Source: Salipaludibacillus daqingensis (GTDB taxonomy: Bacteria > Bacillota > Bacilli > Bacillales > Salisediminibacteriaceae). Taken from it: a stretch of DNA of 64,000 nt. Of this stretch, positions 54,040 through 62,510 are shown in pieces. The notes under the pieces were generated by a model that saw only the letters and a list, made by a program, of their open reading frames with translations, was not told the DNA's origin and ran no database searches. The position numbers and the translations under genes are program-made. Position 1 is the first letter of the stretch; every line of letters starts with the position of its first letter. The DNA is taken from the NCBI RefSeq assembly GCF_029891575.1, contig NZ_JARZHF010000003.1, positions 186,001 through 250,000 on the forward strand, in the 5' to 3' direction.

Positions 54040-54136
54040 CCTATTAGGCAGCCAGGCTATCTTAAGTCCCTATTATGGACTCTTAGACCCTTAGCTTTGC
54101 GTCCTTGTCTTTCAACAAGTTTGCCTTTACTAGTAG
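54040..54136 (-). ncRNA. Cyclic di-GMP-I (GEMM-I) riboswitch in the sinI leader
   Basis: Minus strand: P1 CCTACTAG pairs with CTAATAGG (one C-A mismatch). The P2 hairpin CTTGT-TGAAAG-ACAAG carries the GAAA-type tetraloop. The invariant GGCAAAC comes before P2 and GGACGCAAAGC after it. The P3 arm has GGTCTAAGAGTCC...GGGACTTAAGATAGC, ending in the receptor CCTGGCTGCC. All hallmark elements of the class are present. No T-run hairpin lies between it and sinI, so control is more likely at ribosome access than by termination; the ON/OFF sense is undetermined. Confidence 0.9.
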
Positions 54137-54404
54137 GAGTTAAGGTAACACGGTAAAAAATTTTTAACATAGGAGTGTTGGCTTCATGATGCTTGAAAAG
54201 CTGGCGTTCACCATAGTGACTAGAGCTTATTCAATATATACCCGATTTTCTTAAAAAAATGCCAACTTTTATGAAATTTTATATTACATTTTCATTACAA
54301 TTTTCTATTATTTTAACGCAAATATTCCCAACGTTCTATTTCTCATGACTTATTGAGACATTGCTCTATTCTGGGCAATGCCTCCCCATTTCTAAAACGT
54401 TATG

Positions 54405-55820
54405 TTAGATAGATTTGTCTTTTGGCACTGTTGCATAATCGTAAAGCCTGATGCCATTTTTTCCTTCATTTTTAATATTGTACATCGCAGCATCTGCTTG
54501 CGAAATTAACGTATCGAGGTTGTCATTATTAGACGAAAATTTACTAATTCCAATGCTTGGTGTGATTTTTATTGGAGCTTCATCTATAAAAAATGGTTTG
54601 CATAACGTTGTTTGTAACCTTTCTGCTACATGAATAACTTGCTCTGAGGTTAAATCCGTTACAAATACTACAAACTCATCCCCTCCGATACGGGATACCA
54701 TATCTATTTGCTTCAAGGAACTAACTAATCTAGTTGCCGCTAACGAAAGGAGTTTGTCCCCTGCATGGTGACCGTATGTATCGTTTACTTGTTTAAATGA
54801 ATCTAAATCGATGAAAATAACATAAGACCGTTCATAATCAAATTCGGCTTTGATCTGTTCCTTTTGAACAAATTGATACAACTGAGAGCGATTAGGTAGT
54901 TTCGTCAAGGCATCATGGTATGCTAAGAACTCAATTTTTTCTTCGGCCTTCTTTCTCTCGGTAATATCAACAAACGCTCCTTCTACTCGTTTAATCGTCC
55001 CATGATCTGAGATTACTGGGAAAAATCGAGCCGAAACCCACATTACTGGATTAGTTGGAATTTCAAGTCGATACTCCACTGACTCCATTTTCCCTTCTAA
55101 AATATGAGTTTCAACCACATCAACAAATGGCTTATCCTCTTCATGGATGTACTCTTTCCACAAAATAGGACTAGATGACACTTCCTTTTTCATCATATTC
55201 TTTAAAGTATTAATTCCAGAAGAAACAGTGTGAACTTGCGAAATTGGATCGTAAGAATACGTAATAATACTCGCACTCTCTAATATGTAGGTAAGTTTGC
55301 CTTGGCTGTCTTGCAGTCCCGTCCACATTTTTTCAGAAAAAGAACTTTGAACGATTAAAAATATTGCTACAAACAATGTAAAAAGTAGGTAATAAGCAAT
55401 ATCATCAGGATTACTCGTGAAAACGATTTGATTTGAAAAGCGACTGAACGTGTATAGTGTTAGAGCCATCGTATATAACGCAGCTAAAACAATCACTCGA
55501 GTTTGATTAAATAAAGAAGAGATAACTAACCCAAGCCAAACGAATATATAGGAAGTTAGTTCTGGATAAGCAGAAATAATATAAAACATTTGTACAAAAT
55601 ACAAGGTTATGATCCCATACATCATTTCGACAGTAGCGACCTTTTTCTTTAAGATAACCCATACAATACCTATCATCACATACCCAATGAAGGGATATGT
55701 GCTAATGGAAGCAGAGAAGATAAATTCCACAAGGAGTCCAAGTGTATTAAACAAAAGTAACAATTTCAAAACGAGCAAGTTTCTTTGTTGAATAAAATGA
55801 CTATCCCGCTTCAATTCCAC
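54405..55820 (-). CDS. Membrane PAS-GGDEF protein, probable diguanylate cyclase
   Basis: A 471-aa protein: five to six N-terminal membrane helices (about 15-165), a PAS domain (about 175-300, with WVSARFFPVISDHG and VDITERKKAEEK) and a GGDEF domain (about 300-462). Its active-site loop is an intact RIGGDEF, with FIDLDSFKQVNDTYGHHAGD. The inhibitory RxxD site reads KQID, so product inhibition is probably lost. GTG at 55820 or TTG at 55814 can serve as start after GGAGGAGG. It lies 270 nt upstream of the c-di-GMP riboswitch and sinI on the same strand, but seems separately transcribed. Confidence 0.9.
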   Translation of the reverse strand: MELKRDSHFIQQRNLLVLKLLLLFNTLGLLVEFIFSASISTYPFIGYVMIGIVWVILKKKVATVEMMYGIITLYFVQMFYIISAYPELTSYIFVWLGLVISSLFNQTRVIVLAALYTMALTLYTFSRFSNQIVFTSNPDDIAYYLLFTLFVAIFLIVQSSFSEKMWTGLQDSQGKLTYILESASIITYSYDPISQVHTVSSGINTLKNMMKKEVSSSPILWKEYIHEEDKPFVDVVETHILEGKMESVEYRLEIPTNPVMWVSARFFPVISDHGTIKRVEGAFVDITERKKAEEKIEFLAYHDALTKLPNRSQLYQFVQKEQIKAEFDYERSYVIFIDLDSFKQVNDTYGHHAGDKLLSLAATRLVSSLKQIDMVSRIGGDEFVVFVTDLTSEQVIHVAERLQTTLCKPFFIDEAPIKITPSIGISKFSSNNDNLDTLISQADAAMYNIKNEGKNGIRLYDYATVPKDKSI

Positions 55821-55930
55821 CCCTCCTCCTTGTAAAAAATACGCAATTGGCGAAAAGTCCTATGATAATTATACTGGAAACAAAGTTAAATGTCCTCTAT
55901 TTTTTTACAATTGTTTTCCTGTAATGGAAA

Positions 55931-56827
55931 TTATCCTAAAAGCATGATAATGAGCGTGATGGTAAACACGCTTAGTAACGTTGTAATCAAAGTGATGCTT
56001 GAAACGAGCTTTGGTTTGGCGTCGAATTCCACAGCGTACATCACAATCGTAGCTGCAGAAGGCATTGCCGCTGCTACGATAAGGACTTTTGCTAAAAGAG
56101 GATCCATCGGCATAACCATTGTCAGACCCCAGGCTATCATTGGTGAAAGAAGCAGTCGAACAACGACGCCATAGGACACTTTGCTCCAATCAAACTTCGT
56201 CCATTCGATTTGCGCCAGTTGCATCCCTAAAATGAGCATCACGGTCGGTATCGCAGCTTGAGAAATTAATTCCACAGGTTGCATGAGATTATCCGGCATT
56301 TCCACTCTGATTAGTTTGAGAAGAATCGCTAATAACACCGCATACGTCACCGGCATTCGTAGCAAAACTTGTAACGCTGTTTTCACACCTGAAATCCCAC
56401 GCGCCGCATAATATACTCCAAAAAAATTCATGATCACAGCTTGCAAAACCATAAACGATACGGCATATGCAAATCCTTCTTGGCCGTATGCAAACAAAAT
56501 AATTGGAGCACCATAGTTCCCTGAGTTCATAAATGCTGTTGAAAGAATCAATCCACTTTCTATGCTGGTCGGGTACTTCATCTTCCACGCATAAAGTTTG
56601 TTTATAATGATGATCGCAAATAATAACGCTAATGCAAAGACAATCATATAAACGTATTGTATGTTCATATCTGCCTTGTAAAACGTGTCAAACACAAGAG
56701 CAGGCGTTAAGATATAAATGGCAACGGTTGAGATTGGCTTAATATCAACTTTGCGCCACTTTTGTACGACATAACCTGTCAGAAAAACAAGTAGCACAGG
56801 TAAAACTACGGATATGAAAATCGTCAT
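55931..56827 (-). CDS. AEC family transporter (auxin efflux carrier-like permease)
   Basis: A 298-aa integral membrane protein with about ten helices. Typical segments are FMNSGNYGAPIILFAYG after helix 4 and AAMPSAATIVMYAVEF near helix 8. Members export or take up organic acids such as malate; the substrate here is unknown. AGGAAGCGATAGTC precedes the ATG. Single gene. Confidence 0.9.
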   Translation of the reverse strand: MTIFISVVLPVLLVFLTGYVVQKWRKVDIKPISTVAIYILTPALVFDTFYKADMNIQYVYMIVFALALLFAIIIINKLYAWKMKYPTSIESGLILSTAFMNSGNYGAPIILFAYGQEGFAYAVSFMVLQAVIMNFFGVYYAARGISGVKTALQVLLRMPVTYAVLLAILLKLIRVEMPDNLMQPVELISQAAIPTVMLILGMQLAQIEWTKFDWSKVSYGVVVRLLLSPMIAWGLTMVMPMDPLLAKVLIVAAAMPSAATIVMYAVEFDAKPKLVSSITLITTLLSVFTITLIIMLLG

Positions 56828-57017
56828 GACTATCGCTTCCTATTTTTTCGGGACTCACCCTTTAGATTTTGAGCAAACTTGCGCTTCATTTCATGCTGAC
56901 GGATCATCCGTCTTTTGAAAACAAGTATCTTCAAATTCTATCATTAATAATGAAAGAACTGCATCATTAGTTTTCTATTTGAAGCAATAGACGTTCAAAA
57001 GCACCATCGTTTCTGTC

Positions 57018-57052
57018 AAAAAAAGCCACACGCCATAGAGCGACGTGTGACT
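57018..57052 (-). terminator. Terminator of the secreted acidic protein gene
   Basis: On the minus strand AGTCACACG pairs with CGTGTGGCT around 11 nt, followed by seven T residues. Confidence 0.88.
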
Positions 57053-57089
57053 AATGGAGTGAGCACTTCCATAGAATCCTCCATTCCAC

Positions 57090-57818
57090 TTAAGATTGAA
57101 ACCAACTGCGAATGGTTAAAAATATTCTTTGGAAAAAATTTAGTTGTTCATGCTGTTCCATTTCACCTGCTGCTGTTTCATTAGAAAGCCCCTCATTGGT
57201 AGCTAATCCTTCTTCACCTTGATCGTCGTCAGTTATACTAGCTTCTACTTCTAACATTGTTACTTCGAACCCTTCTACTACTTCAACCATTTCATGTCCA
57301 TATTGCTCGTATATCCGCTGCGCATTTTCTTCAATAAAAGGATCAATTCCTACTTGTACCTTCCCTTTAAAAACGTCTGGATTAGTATGATGAATCGTAT
57401 AATTTCCCCTTTCAAATCCATCCGAATCAATCTCACTTTGTTTCGCTAACAATTCTTCCTCCGTATATGTGATTTTCAGAAAATCAATTTCTGCCGGTTC
57501 TTCTACTACCTGGTGCATTTTTTCTTTGTGTTCTTCGCTAACTTCTTCTTGAAATGCAAATACTAATACCCCTAACTCCCTATCGCTTCGATCAATATAC
57601 ATGCTCACGTAACTATCCGCTAAATGATCTTCAATGTACGCTAAAACCTGTTCGGTCGCTTCTGTATGATTAGGATCAATTCCTTCTTCCTCCCATTTCA
57701 TGATTTGCTCTGTAAATTCATCACTTTTTTGTTTCCCTTCTCCATGGACATGTACCGGTGATAGATAAACCAATCCTAATAAAATAACGATGCTAGCAAG
57801 TATTTTAAAAGGTAACAT
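57090..57818 (-). CDS. Secreted acidic protein of unknown function
   Basis: A 242-aa exported protein with signal peptide (FKILASIVILLGLVYLSPVHVHGEG). The mature part is acidic with alternating helices and strands, for example AYIEDHLADSYVSMYIDRSD and VLVFAFQEEVSEEHK. It ends in an amphipathic LNFFQRIFLTIRSWFQS. I do not recognise a family. GGGAGGAGTATGGA precedes the ATG. A seven-copy 53-bp repeat array lies just upstream and may affect its promoter. Confidence 0.65.
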   Translation of the reverse strand: MLPFKILASIVILLGLVYLSPVHVHGEGKQKSDEFTEQIMKWEEEGIDPNHTEATEQVLAYIEDHLADSYVSMYIDRSDRELGVLVFAFQEEVSEEHKEKMHQVVEEPAEIDFLKITYTEEELLAKQSEIDSDGFERGNYTIHHTNPDVFKGKVQVGIDPFIEENAQRIYEQYGHEMVEVVEGFEVTMLEVEASITDDDQGEEGLATNEGLSNETAAGEMEQHEQLNFFQRIFLTIRSWFQS

Positions 57819-57914
57819 TCCATACTCCTCCCTCGTTTTGGACTATGTACAATATTAGACGCATATTAAAAAATTTCGTTGCAGTTGATGGATGCATTTT
57901 GTGCGATCGATGTA

Positions 57915-58285
57915 TCCTCTTGGACCGTTTTTCATCAAAATCTGCTCGCTACGGGCTCAAGCGGCATCCTCTCGTGACCGTCTTTTATCAAAATCAACTC
58001 GCTACGGTCACAAGACGCCCTCTCTTGTGACCGTCTTTCACCAAAATCTGCTCGCTACGGGCACAAGACGCTCTCTCTTGTGACCGTTTTTCCCTGAAAT
58101 CAACTCGCTACGGGCTCAAGACGCTCTCTCTTGTGACCGTCTTTCCCTGAAATCAGCTCGCTACGGGCTCAAGCGGCATCCTCTTGTGACCGTCTTTCCC
58201 TGAAATCAGCTCGCTACGGGCTCAAGACGCTCTCTCTTGTGACCGTCTTTCACCAAAATCTGCTCGCTACGGTCACAAGATGCAT
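57915..58285. repeat. Seven-copy 53-bp tandem repeat with internal inverted repeat
   Basis: CTCGCTACGG starts recur at 57945, 57998, 58051, 58104, 58157, 58210 and 58263, all exactly 53 bp apart. Units vary mainly in the loop part (CACCAAAATCTG, TATCAAAATCAA, CCCTGAAATCAG). TCTTGTGACCGT and ACGGTCACAAGA can pair (perfect 12 bp at 58235-58246/58269-58280), so many units can form a stem-loop. No gene is present here. Confidence 0.95.
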
Positions 58286-58344
58286 CAACAACAACTCCTA
58301 TCTCTGCTCGCTCCCACCCACACCCCAAAAGCGCAACTAGAACA

Positions 58345-58381
58345 GAAGAAGCTTTGGCGTAATGAACACCAAAGCTTCTTC
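58345..58381 (-). terminator. Terminator of the flotillin operon
   Basis: GAAGAAGCTTTGG pairs perfectly with CCAAAGCTTCTTC around 11 nt, 50 nt past the flotillin stop; the T-run is weak. Confidence 0.78.
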
Positions 58382-58430
58382 CCTATTACATTTATTCAGC
58401 TTTACTAGAGTCTATGACTCATACAAGGTT

Positions 58431-60005
58431 TTACGCCCTAGTTTCATCGCTCTCTGACGATTCCCTAGCTTCTTGTTGTCCTGCTTCCTTGTTTGAAAGC
58501 TCTTCTGTTAGGTTGTCGACACTAGATTTCACATTGCCTTTACCAGAGAAGTTTTCTAGAAGTTCATTCACATTCAAACCAGATGCCGCTTTCAAGTTTT
58601 CAGGAAGGGTCGCCATCAAGTCAGTGACGTATCCTGACATTTTTCCAGCTCCGCCTGCTCCGTTTCCATCTTTGCCACTACCACCTGTATCCACAACAGT
58701 CACTTTATCAATGGCGCTAAGCGGTGCAGCAATTTCCTTCGCATATGCAGGTAGCATATCTAGGATCATGCTAAGTTTCGCAGCTTCACCGTATGCTTCA
58801 TAAGCCTCGGCCAACTTCTTCTTCGCTTCAGCTTCTGCTTCCCCTTTCTTCTGGATAACACTCGCTTCGGCCTCACCTTTTTTGAAGGTAACCGTTGCTT
58901 CTGCTTCCCCACGGAATCGCTCAGCATCGGCATTTGCTTTCGCTTCTGCTTCAATTTGATATTGTGACGCTTCTGCGGCACGCATTTGCGTAACTTTTGT
59001 CGCTTCCGCACGCTGTTCTTGCTCATAGCGATCTGCGTCCGCTTTCTTACGCACTTCTGCATCGTACTGCTTCTCACGACGAACAATTTCACGCTCTTCT
59101 AGTTCAATTTGCTTGTCGCGCTCGATGATCTGGATTTGCATTTCTTCTTGCGTAACGTGCTGCTTCGATTTCGCCGTTTGCAAGTCGTACGCCTGATCCG
59201 CTTCCGCGCGAGCTTGGTCTTGCTCACGTGTGTATTGAGCAATCTTCAACTGCTTCTCTTTCTCAGAGTTTGCAATCTCCGTATCTCGAACCAACTCTTG
59301 TGCTTTCGCTTCTTGCTCTGCACGAGCATTTTCGATACGAGCTTCTTTCTTACGCTCCGCTTCCGCAACCGCTGCATTACGCTTTACTTCAGCGATACGA
59401 GGTTTACCTAAGGAATCTAAGTATCCTTGTGCATCTGTTACTTCTTGCAAAGTAAAGGACTTGATTTCAAGACCCATTTTGTTAAAATCGCGAGACGCAA
59501 CAGACTGGACTTCTTGGTTGAAACGCTCACGGTTGTTGTTAATATCCTCTACACTCATCGAACCTAAGATCGAACGTAAGTGACCTTTGAGAACATCTTG
59601 CACTTCTTCTTCAAATTCTTCTGTTGGTTTTCCTAAATATTGTTCCGCCGCTGTTGCGATCTCTTCCATCGTTGATCCGACTTTGATAATCGCCACACCA
59701 TCTACGGAAACCGGAACCCCTTGCTCCGTATACGCTCCACTCGTGCGAACATCTAAGCTGTAGTTTGATAGACTAAATTTCGCATACTGTTGGAAAACCG
59801 GAACAACAAAGGCACCGCCACCGCGAATAATCTTCATCTTTTTGCCATCATCATCTTCAGAAATGTTTTTCCCTTTTCCTAAATAACTACCTGTTACGAT
59901 CAATGCTTCGTTTGGTCCTGATGTTTGATACCGTGTGAAATAGACACCTAATAAAACAAGAAATACAAAGGCGACGACAACAGGTGCAATAAATACTGTT
60001 TCCAT
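58431..60005 (-). CDS. floT: Flotillin-like protein (FloT/YuaG type)
   Basis: A 524-aa SPFH protein. An N-terminal membrane hairpin (residues 4-25) is followed by the SPFH/band-7 domain (about 45-215). A long Ala/Glu-rich coiled coil follows (about 215-415, AEAERKKEARIENARAEQEA-like repeats), and a Gly-rich stretch (TGGSGKDGNGAGGAG) precedes the C-terminus. It organises membrane microdomains and fluidity. AGAGGAGTTGAAACA precedes the ATG at 60005. It is downstream of NfeD and PspA-like genes. Confidence 0.95.
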   Translation of the reverse strand: METVFIAPVVVAFVFLVLLGVYFTRYQTSGPNEALIVTGSYLGKGKNISEDDDGKKMKIIRGGGAFVVPVFQQYAKFSLSNYSLDVRTSGAYTEQGVPVSVDGVAIIKVGSTMEEIATAAEQYLGKPTEEFEEEVQDVLKGHLRSILGSMSVEDINNNRERFNQEVQSVASRDFNKMGLEIKSFTLQEVTDAQGYLDSLGKPRIAEVKRNAAVAEAERKKEARIENARAEQEAKAQELVRDTEIANSEKEKQLKIAQYTREQDQARAEADQAYDLQTAKSKQHVTQEEMQIQIIERDKQIELEEREIVRREKQYDAEVRKKADADRYEQEQRAEATKVTQMRAAEASQYQIEAEAKANADAERFRGEAEATVTFKKGEAEASVIQKKGEAEAEAKKKLAEAYEAYGEAAKLSMILDMLPAYAKEIAAPLSAIDKVTVVDTGGSGKDGNGAGGAGKMSGYVTDLMATLPENLKAASGLNVNELLENFSGKGNVKSSVDNLTEELSNKEAGQQEARESSESDETRA

Positions 60006-60223
60006 TGTTTCAACTCCTCTTTCTATTTTTTGTTCTGTAAAAACATGGTCGCTGAAGTCTCTTCGTAAATCTATGTAAAAGCTTCCTAGCACCATAAAAA
60101 ATAACAGAACTAATGTGGGGTATTGGAGTCTCCACTTTTTTTAAACAAAGAATGTGTGGCACTAAAATCTTCCATGACCATAAATGACCATAATGAGGTT
60201 GAACGGATCATCTTGTGAAAAAA

Positions 60224-60757
60224 TTAGTCGTAATGTTTGGAAACGAGAAAGACACCTTCGTCATCAATGTCAATAACGAGGATTTTCGTTCCTTCAGGAA
60301 GCAACTCTTGATCAAAACTTTTCGCCGGTTTGCTAATTGTGCCGTGAGTACGAGATATAATTACCTCGCCAAACCCATCTGCAGGGATCGTTGTGAATAC
60401 TTCTCCAACCGTCCCTTTCAATTCGTTAATCGAATAAGATGTGTTTTTCTCGGACCGCTTTACAGGAATAATAATGAAATAGTTCACTAAAACGATAACA
60501 ATTGCTGATACAACAAGGTTAATCAATAAAATCATTCCACTACCGAGGAAAAAGGCCACAGCTTCAAGCACATACCCGAGTCCACCAATCAATGTGATAT
60601 ATCCAATGATTGTAATCGGATTTAAAATAGCGTCTCCACTAATGTCCATGAGACCTTCAAGCAGTTCCCCGACAAATATGTAGAGAATCGTCAAGATTAC
60701 CCCTGCAATCAATAAAAACAGGTAAATTGATTCGATATCATATCCGAATATCTCCAT
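60224..60757 (-). CDS. NfeD-like membrane protein (YuaF type)
   Basis: A 177-aa protein: four predicted helices (about 12-90) and a C-terminal OB-fold NfeD domain (LKGTVGEVFTTIPADGFGEV, LVIDIDDEGVFLVSKHYD). NfeD proteins pair with flotillins or stomatins, as here. ATG at 60757 follows AGGTGAGTAGC. The stop of the PspA-like gene is 9 nt upstream; flotillin lies 218 nt downstream. Confidence 0.9.
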   Translation of the reverse strand: MEIFGYDIESIYLFLLIAGVILTILYIFVGELLEGLMDISGDAILNPITIIGYITLIGGLGYVLEAVAFFLGSGMILLINLVVSAIVIVLVNYFIIIPVKRSEKNTSYSINELKGTVGEVFTTIPADGFGEVIISRTHGTISKPAKSFDQELLPEGTKILVIDIDDEGVFLVSKHYD

Positions 60758-60766
60758 GCTACTCAC

Positions 60767-61399
60767 CTAATTTCTGTTCTTTAATGACTTCTTCAGATGC
60801 TCAAGTTTCGCATCAACACTCTCTGAAGACGATCGCTCGTTTTCTTCCCCAACATTACTTTCTCCTTCGTGCTCATTCTTCTCACTAAATGAGGCATCAC
60901 CAGACATTTCATGATCACGCTTCTTTGCTCTCTCCATTTCATCTACGGCAGAGGGAAGATGAAGGTTTCGCTTTGACTGCAATTCTCTCTTTTTTATTTG
61001 CAAACGTTGATAATCCCTTCTCTGTTCATCAATATGCCGAAGGATATCTTGTTTATGTGCTTGAGCCGACTCAAATAACGAGGTAATTTCCTGAATATCA
61101 CGATCTATTTCCTCTTTTTTCAGCAATGCAAGCTTTGCCGATTGATCATCATCTTTCTCTAAAAATTGAATCGCATCTTTTTCACGCTGAGAAGATTCCT
61201 CTTCCGCTAATTCCATCCTTCGATTCAATCTTTTTTCGCTAGCGATTTGCTTATTTAATGAAGCTTGCATATCGTTAAGTTCTCTTTCCATGTCTTGCAA
61301 CAACTCATCCGCCATCTCTACTGGGTCTGAAGCAGATTGTTCATGAGACTCCCCATTTTTCGAAAAAAGTCGCCTGAGCCTTTGAAACCACAATATCAT
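60767..61399 (-). CDS. PspA/IM30-like coiled-coil protein
   Basis: A 210-aa hydrophilic helical protein starting MILWFQRLRRLFSKNGE, an amphipathic membrane-binding-like N-terminus. A coiled coil at about 27-145 (ADELLQDMERELNDMQASLN, LLKKEEIDRDIQEI) follows, then a disordered tail. The pattern fits the PspA/IM30 membrane-stress family, though divergent. It heads a PspA-like, NfeD, flotillin operon, a combination tied to membrane integrity. GGAGGGATTAG precedes the ATG. Confidence 0.78.
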   Translation of the reverse strand: MILWFQRLRRLFSKNGESHEQSASDPVEMADELLQDMERELNDMQASLNKQIASEKRLNRRMELAEEESSQREKDAIQFLEKDDDQSAKLALLKKEEIDRDIQEITSLFESAQAHKQDILRHIDEQRRDYQRLQIKKRELQSKRNLHLPSAVDEMERAKKRDHEMSGDASFSEKNEHEGESNVGEENERSSSESVDAKLEHLKKSLKNRN

Positions 61400-61530
61400 C
61401 TAATCCCTCCTCTCAATAATTGAAATGGTCCTAAAGACAGTATACAGAAAATAACTCCGTTTATGGAAGTGATATGGGAATTCATGAAAAAAATGAATAA
61501 AGTTTATTTTAAGGAAGTCACAACAGCAAC

Positions 61531-61557
61531 AAATAAAAGCCTGACTCCTGCCAGGCT
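61531..61557 (-). terminator. Terminator of the FAD oxidoreductase gene
   Basis: On the minus strand AGCCTG-GCAGGAGT-CAGGCT followed by TTTATTT, 8 nt past the stop. Confidence 0.85.
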
Positions 61558-61564
61558 AGAGAAA

Positions 61565-62125
61565 TTATTTAAGTATGTCGTGATCGACGTAACGTTCGCC
61601 GTTCAGTTCACTAATTACATTGATAGCAACAGATGCCCCGTGTCCAGCGGTAATAATCGTATGGACACTTTCGCCTGCGCATGTTCCAGCTGCCCAAACA
61701 CCTTTGACGTTCGTTTTACCGTCGCGACCAACATCAATGACTTTCTTGATTTTTGGCTCTGTGCCTTCTTTTGTGGTTATTCCTGATTTTTCTGCGACAT
61801 CAGCCATAAGACCTGTTGCAAAAATCACGTGTTTCCCTTGAAATTCGCCAGCTTCCGACTCAACTTTGACACCGTCTCCGTTATTCGTAACACCTGTAGC
61901 TTTCGTATCTACTACTTCCGTTCCAAATTTTTTCGCTTGCTCGATTCCTGTGTCGACCAGGTCTGGTCCTGTCGTTTCTTTCACACCGTAATGATTCTCA
62001 ACCCACGCTTTTTTTGTAATACTTTGGTTACTATCTAACAACAACGTTTTTTTCCCTGCTTTTGCAGCAAATAAAGCTGCGCTCGCTCCTGCAGGTCCTG
62101 CACCAATAACTATAATATCGTACAT
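61565..62125 (-). CDS. Single-domain FAD-dependent oxidoreductase (thioredoxin-reductase-like)
   Basis: A 186-aa flavoprotein: FAD-binding VIGAGPAGASAALFAAKAG at residues 6-24 and the second FAD motif TNVKGVWAAGTCAG near the end. The central NAD(P)H domain and the CxxC disulfide of thioredoxin reductase are both missing, which halves the usual length. ATG at 62125 follows AAAGGG. The electron donor and acceptor are unknown; such short proteins may work with a separate partner. Confidence 0.85.
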   Translation of the reverse strand: MYDIIVIGAGPAGASAALFAAKAGKKTLLLDSNQSITKKAWVENHYGVKETTGPDLVDTGIEQAKKFGTEVVDTKATGVTNNGDGVKVESEAGEFQGKHVIFATGLMADVAEKSGITTKEGTEPKIKKVIDVGRDGKTNVKGVWAAGTCAGESVHTIITAGHGASVAINVISELNGERYVDHDILK

Positions 62126-62315
62126 ACTAACCAACCCTTTCGAGAATTCTAATCGCTTTCATTATTCATTTTACAAATGTTCCCTAACGAAATCGAATGA
62201 TCTGCTTATAACAATTAGGGAAACCTTGATTGAATAGTTATTTTGGTTAAAACCATTTGTGAGTTTGGAGAGTATGCGAGGAATTTTTGAAGAAGATACG
62301 GTAATGTGCGGCTTG

Positions 62316-62400
62316 CTTCCCTTCAAGCGATCTGAAAATGCATGAAGGTCACTATACCTTTCTTTTACTTCCTTTCAAGCGATCAACCTACTAACGAATG
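62316..62400. repeat. 52-bp imperfect direct repeat upstream of the second flagellin gene
   Basis: CTTCCCTTCAAGCGATC at 62316 and CTTCCTTTCAAGCGATC at 62368, followed in each case by GAA.GTCACTAT. Wording is close to the 103-bp repeat at 45121 (ACTTCCCTTC, CACTAT). Confidence 0.7.
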
Positions 62401-62442
62401 TCACTATCCCACTCCCTCCTAAATCTCTTAAAGAAAATAAAC

Positions 62443-62472
62443 TTGTTCTGTTTTCAGAATAATTGGTATAAT
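62443..62472 (+). promoter_or_regulatory. Sigma-A-like promoter of the second flagellin gene
   Basis: TTGTTC - 18 nt - TATAAT, 39 nt upstream of the ATG. No sigma-D element is seen, in contrast to hag. Confidence 0.6.
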
Positions 62473-62510
62473 GGATATAAGATAGAATGACTATTGAAAG
62501 AGGTGATACG

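Noticed and set aside
57845-58083. Short rightward frames inside the 53-bp repeat array
   Set aside because: 53 is not a multiple of three, the frames break quickly and no RBS is present.
57915-58285. CRISPR array for the 53-bp repeats
   Set aside because: There are no unique spacers: the whole 53-bp unit is conserved, and no cas genes are near.
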